A stretch of DNA of 28,487 bases from JBHJGM01 sp964405825 (GTDB lineage Bacteria > Verrucomicrobiota > Verrucomicrobiia > Opitutales > JBHJGM01): contig CAYOPI010000039.1 in the NCBI GenBank assembly GCA_964405825.1, positions 1 through 28,487 of the forward strand. Reading direction: 5' to 3'. The notes beneath the pieces are model-generated. The model worked only from the letters and a program-made list of their open reading frames with translations. It made no database searches and was not told where the DNA came from. Positions 23,141-28,487 of this stretch are shown here, one piece after another (position 1 is the stretch's first letter; the number at the start of each line of letters is the position of its first letter). The position numbers were made by a program, and so were the translations under genes.

Positions 23141-24199
23141 GTGTCCCTGACCGCCGCTGCTGATCCCGCAAACGGTGAGGCACCCCTGTGGGCCTTGCGC
23201 TGGCATCCCTTCCGCGAAGAGTGGGTGCTCTTTACGGCGCACCGCGGCGGACGCCCCTGGCTGGGCGAACGCAAACCCGTCAGCAACCAGGACATCCCCA
23301 GCTACGACCCAGACTGTGCGCTGTGTCCGGGCAACGTACGGCTCAACGGGGAGCGCAACCCCGACTACACCCGCCCGTTCGTCTTCACCAACGACCTGCC
23401 TCCCTTTGGCGGGCCGCCAGTTGCGGACACCGGCGACCCTCTTTACCGGACGCGTCCGGCCCTGGGCACCGCGGAAGTCCTCTGCTACCACCCCGATCAC
23501 GCGCGCACCATGGCCGACCTCTCCCCGGCGGACGTCCTGGCGGTCGTGGAGGTCTGGACGCAGCGCTACGTTGAGCTGGGGCGACGCCCCGAGGTCGATC
23601 ACGTGCTTATCTTCGAGAACAAGGGCGCGTTGGTCGGCACCTCCAACCCCCATCCGCATTGCCAGATTTACGCCGGTTCGCTCGTTTACGGGACCATCGC
23701 GCGCGAGGTCGAGAGTGCCCGCCGGTACTTCGCGGAGACCGGCGAACTTCTCGGCCAGGCGGTGGTGCAGCGCGAAAGCGACGGGCCGCGCGTGATTGCC
23801 CGCAACGCGCACTTCCTGGCCTGTGTGCCGTGGTTTGCGCGCTACGCCTACGAGGTCCATATCCTCCCGCTGCAACCGGCCACCTCGCTGGCCGATCTCG
23901 ACACCCAACGCCAGCAGGCGCTCGCCGAAGTCCTTCTGGAGGTCGTGATTCGCTATGACAATCTCTGGCAGATGCCGTTGCCTTATGTGATGGCCATCCA
24001 CCAGGCACCTACAAACGGCGAGGACCACGCGACCTATCCCTTCCACCTCGAGTTTCATCCGCCGCTGCGCAAACCCGACACCCTGAAGTACCTGGCCGGC
24101 CCCGAGGTCGGTGGCGGCAGCATGACCAACGAAAACGATCCCGACGTGCGGGCCGCCGAACTGCAGGCCGTGCCAGCCGTCCTCTATCGCCAGGCCTGA
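23141..24199 (+). CDS. galT: GalT-like hexose-1-phosphate uridylyltransferase
   Basis: A 352-aa member of the HIT superfamily. The catalytic motif H171-P-H173 within SNPHPHCQIYA forms the uridylyl-histidine intermediate. C59-x2-C62 (CALCPGN) is the usual zinc-binding pair, and CVPWFARYAYEVHILPL lies in the second half. I start at GTG 23141 because GAGGT at 23129-23133 lies about 8 bases upstream and the N-terminus then matches the family; a GTG at 23063 would crowd the divergent DUF983 gene. It normally exchanges UMP between UDP-glucose and galactose-1-phosphate. Here it is the first gene of an operon with an IMPase-family protein and an arabinokinase-like GHMP kinase, so the real sugar-1-phosphate may not be galactose. 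Confidence 0.87.
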   Translation: MSLTAAADPANGEAPLWALRWHPFREEWVLFTAHRGGRPWLGERKPVSNQDIPSYDPDCALCPGNVRLNGERNPDYTRPFVFTNDLPPFGGPPVADTGDPLYRTRPALGTAEVLCYHPDHARTMADLSPADVLAVVEVWTQRYVELGRRPEVDHVLIFENKGALVGTSNPHPHCQIYAGSLVYGTIAREVESARRYFAETGELLGQAVVQRESDGPRVIARNAHFLACVPWFARYAYEVHILPLQPATSLADLDTQRQQALAEVLLEVVIRYDNLWQMPLPYVMAIHQAPTNGEDHATYPFHLEFHPPLRKPDTLKYLAGPEVGGGSMTNENDPDVRAAELQAVPAVLYRQA

Positions 24200-24215
24200 C
24201 CACAGCCTTTCGCCT

Positions 24216-25238
24216 ATGTCCCGTTCCATCACACCTTCCCAGAAACAGGCACTGCGGCAGAAACTCTGCGCCCTGGGCGATCACATCCGCGACGCCGTCC
24301 TGGCCGCCCGTGCCGAAAGCACGACCGCGCAGATGAGCGCGGTGGCCGAAGTGACCCCGGCCGACGTCATCTACGCCATCGACAAGGTCAGCGAGACAGC
24401 GATCCTGGAGTGGTTTGGCGCAAACTGGCCGGCCGACGTGCCGGTGGAGGTGATTCTCGAGGGGCTGGAGAACGCGCCCGGCCCGGTCACCTTTCCGGAG
24501 GGCAGCGCCGTCGCCGACGCGGTCGCTGTCTGCCTGATTGACCCGATCGACGGCACCCGCGTGCTGATGTACGACAAGCGCTCGGCCTGGGCGCTGGTGG
24601 GGCTGGCCTTTCGCGACACGCCCGATGCCGAGCTGGATCTGCGCTCGATTGAGATTGCCGCAATGACCGAGATTCCCACCTCGCGCCAGTGGCGGGCCGA
24701 TCAGATCAGCGCCTGCCGCGGCGAAGGGCTCGTCTGCGAAGGGGTGAACGTGCTGGATGGTTCGCGCCAGCCGGTCGTGCTCACGCCCGCGGCCGAGGAC
24801 ACCTGCCTGCACGCCTTCGCCAGCGCCGTGCGTTTCCTGCCGCCGGCCAAAGGAGCGCTGGGCCGCTTCGAGGAAGACCTGTGGCAGCGGCTTTACCCGG
24901 GCGAGGCCCCGCCCGTCATTTTCGAGGACCAGTACATCTCCACCGGCGGGCAGTTCCACGAGATTCTCAGCGGACACGATCGCTTCATCGCCGACCTGAG
25001 GCCCTACGCGTACCAGAAACATGGATACGGTAGCGAGCTGGTCTGCCACCCCTATGACGTGGTTACAGCGCTCCTTCTGGAGGAGGCCGGCTGCATCATT
25101 GAGGACCCCCTGCACGGCGCGCTGCGCGAGCCTCTGGACACGATCTCTCCGGTCGCCTGGGCGGCGTACGCCAACGTTGCCCTGGCCGAGAAGATCCGCC
25201 CCACCCTGCGCGCCTGCATCGCCGACCACTTCGGATGA
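24216..25238 (+). CDS. Inositol-monophosphatase/FBPase-superfamily protein
   Basis: A 340-aa protein with the FIG-superfamily metal motif D109-P-I-D112-G-T114 (CLIDPIDGT), preceded by a VEVILEGLE segment that may supply the acidic metal ligand. The C-terminal motif is CHPYD281VVTALLLEEAG, in place of the usual WDxAAG. A Li-sensitive Mg-dependent sugar or inositol phosphatase fold is therefore likely. The loop after DGT (RVLMYDKRSAWALVGLA) is longer and less canonical than in SuhB, which suggests a different substrate. It starts 16 bp after galT and its stop overlaps the start of the kinase by 4 bp (ATGA). It would dephosphorylate a sugar phosphate made or used by its neighbours; this is inference. 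Confidence 0.8.
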   Translation: MSRSITPSQKQALRQKLCALGDHIRDAVLAARAESTTAQMSAVAEVTPADVIYAIDKVSETAILEWFGANWPADVPVEVILEGLENAPGPVTFPEGSAVADAVAVCLIDPIDGTRVLMYDKRSAWALVGLAFRDTPDAELDLRSIEIAAMTEIPTSRQWRADQISACRGEGLVCEGVNVLDGSRQPVVLTPAAEDTCLHAFASAVRFLPPAKGALGRFEEDLWQRLYPGEAPPVIFEDQYISTGGQFHEILSGHDRFIADLRPYAYQKHGYGSELVCHPYDVVTALLLEEAGCIIEDPLHGALREPLDTISPVAWAAYANVALAEKIRPTLRACIADHFG

Positions 25239-26473
25239 GCCAGCCTGGGGTGCAAGGCATGACAGGTGAGGCACCGGGCCGGCTGGATTTCCTCGGCGGG
25301 GTGGCCGACTACTCCGGCTCCCTTGTCCTGGAAAAGCCGATACGGGCGAGGACCCGTGTCACGATTCGGCAGAGCCCGGGCGGACGGCTCGAGTTCGCCA
25401 GCGAAGGCCTTGACACGGATGTGGCTGTCGAAAAGAAAACAGTTGATGCCTGTATCCAGGCCACTGATACGGCGGCGATTCGATCGATCCTCGATGCTGC
25501 TTCGGTGCCCGCGTGGGTGCGCTACCTGCTGGGCTGCTATCTGGTGCTGATACGCGCGCACCGGCTATCGGCCACCGATGGTCTGCGCTTTGAGGTTTGC
25601 AGCACCGTGCCGCGTTCGATGGGAGTCAGCAGCAGTGCAGCTTTGGAGGTGGCGACCCTTCGCGCACTGCGGGCCTTTCTACATGTGGAATTCTCGGATC
25701 TGGAACTGGCCCACCTTGCGCAGCAGGCCGAAAACGAAATCGTGGGCGCCCCCTGCGGGCTGATGGATCAGCTGGCCGTCTCCTGTGGACATCGCGACCG
25801 GATCCTCCCGATTCTCTGCCGCCCGGACAAACTGCGCACACCGCTCCCCGTACCTGCGGACATTGCCATCGTCGGCTGGCCCAGCGGTGTGCAGCATGCC
25901 GTCAGCGGCAATCCCTACCTGCGGGCGCGCACGGCGACCTTCGCGGGCTTTGCGCAATTTCAGCAGGCTCTCGGCAGGCGCTTCGAGTGTCCGGCGGCAA
26001 TTCCGCTGGAGGTGTTTCAGGCGCACGTCGACCGCCTGCCTGAGTCCATTGCCGGTGCCGAACTGCTTCAGCAGGACCTCCAGCTGGCCGATTCGCTGAG
26101 CCGTGTGTATCCAGACGAGGACTACAACTTGCGGTCCGCCCTCGCCTTTCCAATTGAGGAGAATGCCCGCGCTGAGCGCGCCGAATCGATCGTGCGAAAC
26201 GCGGATGCCGACCTTTCCGAGGACGCACTGACCGAGCTGGGCCAGCTGCTCTTCGAAGCGCACGCGGGCTACACAAGCATTGGCCTGGGCCATCCGAAGA
26301 CCGACGCAATGGTGGACGCGGTGCGGGGGCTCCGGGCACAGGGGTTGTTCGGCGCGCGCGTCAGTGGGGGCGGCTCGGGAGGCACGGTCGTCGTACTTCT
26401 GCGACGCGAAAGCCTGCCCGTTCTCCGCCGGCTGGTGGGCGAACTCACACCGACGGCCCAGCTGATCGAGTGA
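25235..26473 (+). CDS. GHMP kinase resembling plant L-arabinokinase / galactokinase
   Basis: A 412-aa GHMP sugar kinase. The N-terminal motif APGRLDFLGGVADYSGS (residues 13-29) differs from the GalK form (RVNLIGEHTDYxxG) and closely resembles the motif I recall from the kinase domain of Arabidopsis ARA1, APGRLDVMGGIADYSGS. The ATP-binding glycine-rich loop is P126-RSMGVSSSA. ENEIVGAPCGLMDQLAVSCG and C-terminal GARVSGGGSGGT (from 373) also match that family along the whole length. It should phosphorylate a sugar at C1; L-arabinose, galactose or another pentose or uronic acid are candidates. The start overlaps the IMPase stop (ATGA), so translation is probably coupled; ATG 25259 is an alternative start. 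Confidence 0.87.
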   Translation: MSQPGVQGMTGEAPGRLDFLGGVADYSGSLVLEKPIRARTRVTIRQSPGGRLEFASEGLDTDVAVEKKTVDACIQATDTAAIRSILDAASVPAWVRYLLGCYLVLIRAHRLSATDGLRFEVCSTVPRSMGVSSSAALEVATLRALRAFLHVEFSDLELAHLAQQAENEIVGAPCGLMDQLAVSCGHRDRILPILCRPDKLRTPLPVPADIAIVGWPSGVQHAVSGNPYLRARTATFAGFAQFQQALGRRFECPAAIPLEVFQAHVDRLPESIAGAELLQQDLQLADSLSRVYPDEDYNLRSALAFPIEENARAERAESIVRNADADLSEDALTELGQLLFEAHAGYTSIGLGHPKTDAMVDAVRGLRAQGLFGARVSGGGSGGTVVVLLRRESLPVLRRLVGELTPTAQLIE

Positions 26474-26478
26474 GGCAG

Positions 26479-26514
26479 AAAAAACGCCACCCGGGCGCTC
26501 TCCCGGATGGCGTT
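26479..26514 (-). terminator. Terminator of tsf, possibly bidirectional
   Basis: A 13-bp stem with one mismatch (26483-26495 with 26502-26514) and a 6-base loop. On the minus strand it ends in TTTTTT, and lies 22 bp past the tsf stop. On the plus strand it directly follows the kinase operon but lacks a T tract there. Confidence 0.85.
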
Positions 26515-26536
26515 GAAAACTGGGTACAGGCAAGGT

Positions 26537-27136
26537 CTACTCTTCGTCCTCGCCAAGCTGGAAGCGGGAGAAGCGCGCCACGACGATGTTCTCGCCAATC
26601 TTGGAAATCTGCTCGGTCAGCAGTTCCTGAATGGTCTGCTCGGCGTTTTTGACGAAGGGCTGATCGAGCAGGCAGATGGTCGACATCCACTTGTTGATCT
26701 TGCCCTCGACGATCTTCTCGACGGCCTGGGGCGGCTTGCCCTCGGCCTGGCCGCGCGCGATTTCCTTCTCCTTCTCAATGAGGTCGGCGGGCACCTCTTC
26801 ACGGCGCACGCAGATGGGCGCGGCGGCGGCGATGTGCAGGCAGATGTCGCGGGCGAGCGCCTTGAAGGTCTCGTTCTTGGCCACAAAGTCCGACTCGCAA
26901 CGCAGCTCCAGCAGGACGCCAACCTTGCCGCCCAGGTGGATGTAGGACTCGATCAGCCCTTCGCTCGCGCTGCGCCCGGCTTTCTTTGCCGCCGAGGCCT
27001 GACCGCGCTTCTTGAGCAGGGTGATCGCTTCTTCGAAATCGCCGCCGGATTCCGAAAGAGCCTTCTTGCAGTCCATCAGTCCGCCGCCGGTCTTGGCCCG
27101 GAGTTCGGCGACCATCGATGCCGTTATCTGTGTCAT
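26537..27136 (-). CDS. tsf: Translation elongation factor Ts
   Basis: A 199-aa EF-Ts, the guanine nucleotide exchange factor for EF-Tu. The N-terminal UBA-like helix motif VAELRAKTGGGLMDCKKALS and the core ELRCESDFVAKNETF are diagnostic. The C-terminus has the ISKIGENIVVARFSRFQLGE signature. Length is the short form seen in Thermus, cyanobacteria and PVC bacteria rather than the 280-aa form of E. coli. It lies 66 bp downstream of rpsB, the usual order, and ends before a strong terminator. Confidence 0.97.
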   Translation of the reverse strand: MTQITASMVAELRAKTGGGLMDCKKALSESGGDFEEAITLLKKRGQASAAKKAGRSASEGLIESYIHLGGKVGVLLELRCESDFVAKNETFKALARDICLHIAAAAPICVRREEVPADLIEKEKEIARGQAEGKPPQAVEKIVEGKINKWMSTICLLDQPFVKNAEQTIQELLTEQISKIGENIVVARFSRFQLGEDEE

Positions 27137-27202
27137 GTGTCTGTCTGCGTGGGAGGTGAAAGAAATCTGAACGCGTGGAAAGGGTGAGGTGTGCCGGAGC
27201 CG

Positions 27203-28135
27203 TTACGACTTGGCCTCCTCGGTCTTGGAGGCTTCGTCGGCCACCGGTTCGGCGGGTGGGGCCGGGGCCGCTTCGGGCGCGGGCGGCGGGACAGGTGCAT
27301 CGGCCGGGCCCCCATCGGGCGTTGCCACAAACACCGGCGCGCCGCTCTCCTCTTCCATCATGATGTCCGCCGAAAGCGTAACCTCGGGCTGGGCTTCGTC
27401 GAACTCCTGGCGGACCATCGGGGTGAAACCCTTTTGGTTGGCCCTGGGTTCCTCGCGGCGAGCCATGCCGTTCTGGATGGATTCCAGCAGCACGTCCATG
27501 ATCAGGCGGATTGACTTCACGGCGTCGTCGTTGGCCGGGATGGGATAGTCCAGCAGCGACGGGTCCGAGTTGGTGTCGACCATGCCGAGCACCGGAATCT
27601 TCAGCCGGCGTGCTTCGGACACGGCGTTGCTCTCGGTCTTCGAGTCGATGATGAGCATGGCCGAGGGCAGTTCGCCCATCTCCAGCAGGCCCTCAAAGTT
27701 GCGGTGCATGCGGTCCATCTCGCGGCGGATGGCCGAGGCTTCCTTTTTGGGCAGCTTGGCCAGCGAACCATCGCTCTCCATCGCCAGGAAGCGCCGGTAC
27801 TTTTCCAGGCTGCGCTTGACGGTGTTGAAATTGGTGAGCGTGCCCCCGAGCCAGCGGTTGGCGCAGAAGGGCATGTTGGTCGTGGTGGCGACCTCGCGCA
27901 CGACGTCCTGGGCCTGGCGCTTGGTGCCGACCAGCAGGATGTTCTTGCCGGAGGCAGTCAGGTCCTCGACGAAGCCACAGGCCTTTTCGAGCAGCTGGTA
28001 GGTCTTCTCCAGGTCGATGATCGAGATGCCGTGCCGGTGGTCGAAAACGTAGGGCTTCGACTTGGGATTCCAGCGCCGCACCTGGTGCCCGAAATGCACG
28101 CCGGCATCGAGCAACTCTTTTACGGTGATGTTCAT
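27203..28135 (-). CDS. rpsB: 30S ribosomal protein S2 with C-terminal extension
   Basis: A 310-aa S2. The N-terminal signature VKELLDAGVHFGHQVRRWNP and the later LVGTKRQAQDVV and RWLGGTLTNFNTVKRSL segments are canonical. The conserved body ends around residue 235. The last 75 residues are an acidic, Pro- and Ala-rich tail (APVPPPAPEAAPAPPAEP) predicted to be disordered, making the protein longer than the usual 230-260 aa. It starts at ATG 28135 and is the first gene of the rpsB-tsf operon. A promoter candidate lies about 150 bp upstream. Confidence 0.97.
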   Translation of the reverse strand: MNITVKELLDAGVHFGHQVRRWNPKSKPYVFDHRHGISIIDLEKTYQLLEKACGFVEDLTASGKNILLVGTKRQAQDVVREVATTTNMPFCANRWLGGTLTNFNTVKRSLEKYRRFLAMESDGSLAKLPKKEASAIRREMDRMHRNFEGLLEMGELPSAMLIIDSKTESNAVSEARRLKIPVLGMVDTNSDPSLLDYPIPANDDAVKSIRLIMDVLLESIQNGMARREEPRANQKGFTPMVRQEFDEAQPEVTLSADIMMEEESGAPVFVATPDGGPADAPVPPPAPEAAPAPPAEPVADEASKTEEAKS

Positions 28136-28282
28136 GGTTGATGACGGGCTCCGTATCTTCTGTCGGGCTGGCGGCTCAGGCGCCGAAGACCTTGGATCGT
28201 GGTGCGTTGAGCAGGTTGTTTCTGAAAAAGCAGGGAACGCCTGCGCCCGACGCGCGGGGCGAGCCCTGCAAAGAAACCGAAG

Positions 28283-28310
28283 AAACTAGGCCGGCCCCGC
28301 TCAAGTGCAA
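28283..28310 (-). promoter_or_regulatory. Candidate rpsB promoter
   Basis: On the minus strand, TTGCAC (28310-28305) and TAGTTT (28288-28283) are separated by 16 bases. It would give a leader of roughly 140 nt before rpsB. The rest of 28136-28410 shows no coding region; I cannot recognise a known S2 autoregulatory structure in the leader. Confidence 0.35.
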
Positions 28311-28410
28311 GCGCCAATGCGGGAGGCCCCGGAAAATTCACACCCCCCTCACAATCGCACTTGATTTACCAACAGCACAGGCGTAGCTTGCTCGCTTCGT
28401 TTCATCGTGA

Positions 28411-28487
<77 letters not shown>

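Overview
The window is a high-G+C bacterial chromosome segment that is densely coded on both strands. It carries short-form EF-Ts next to S2, NadD-RsfS behind a divergent sigma-70 factor, two arylsulfatases, a large secreted beta-helix/LamG protein and a DUF4038 (GH140-like) hydrolase. This mix suggests a free-living Gram-negative polysaccharide degrader. I lean to Verrucomicrobiota (Opitutales/Puniceicoccales-like) or a related PVC lineage, but that placement is inferred from gene content only. Gram-negative character is supported by a predicted outer-membrane beta-barrel and several lipoproteins.

Layout: 1-1421 is the 3' part of a membrane polyferredoxin. 1457-5103 (minus) holds two glycosyltransferases: a CslA-like synthase followed by an unusual fusion of a multipass GT87-like transferase with a GT2 domain. 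5327-7489 (minus) is a housekeeping run: sigma factor, nadD, rsfS. Divergent from it is a DUF368 (PopT-type) polyprenyl-phosphate transporter. The 3' end of popT is repeated as a 45-bp perfect direct repeat 919 bp downstream. Between the copies lies a lower-G+C cassette with a DUF6338-like membrane protein overlapping a 33-codon basic small ORF. A tRNA-Leu(TAA) follows, then a DUF4038 hydrolase starting only 19 nt after the tRNA.

11175-12010 holds a frameshifted cyclic-nucleotide-binding protein and a GNAT acetyltransferase. 12138-19707 looks like a carbohydrate-degradation locus: sulfatase and outer-membrane barrel on the minus strand, sulfatase and a 1066-aa beta-helix/LamG protein on the plus strand. 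A strong terminator separates this from a lipoprotein of unknown function. 20910-23057 (minus) encodes a Nudix hydrolase, an orphan ABC-type substrate-binding lipoprotein and a DUF983 protein.

23141-26473 (plus) is a tight three-gene operon: GalT-like uridylyltransferase, inositol-monophosphatase-family protein, and a GHMP kinase that resembles the kinase domain of plant L-arabinokinase more than bacterial GalK. The window ends with tsf and rpsB (minus) and a tRNA-Met(CAT) (plus).

The strongest candidates for something undescribed are the mini-island at the popT 3' end with its two-gene cargo, and the arabinokinase-like/GalT/IMPase operon. No gene-free stretch exceeds 300 bases. The longest gaps (5104-5326, 7490-7758, 14745-14953, 28136-28410) hold promoter or leader sequence and no convincing coding region.
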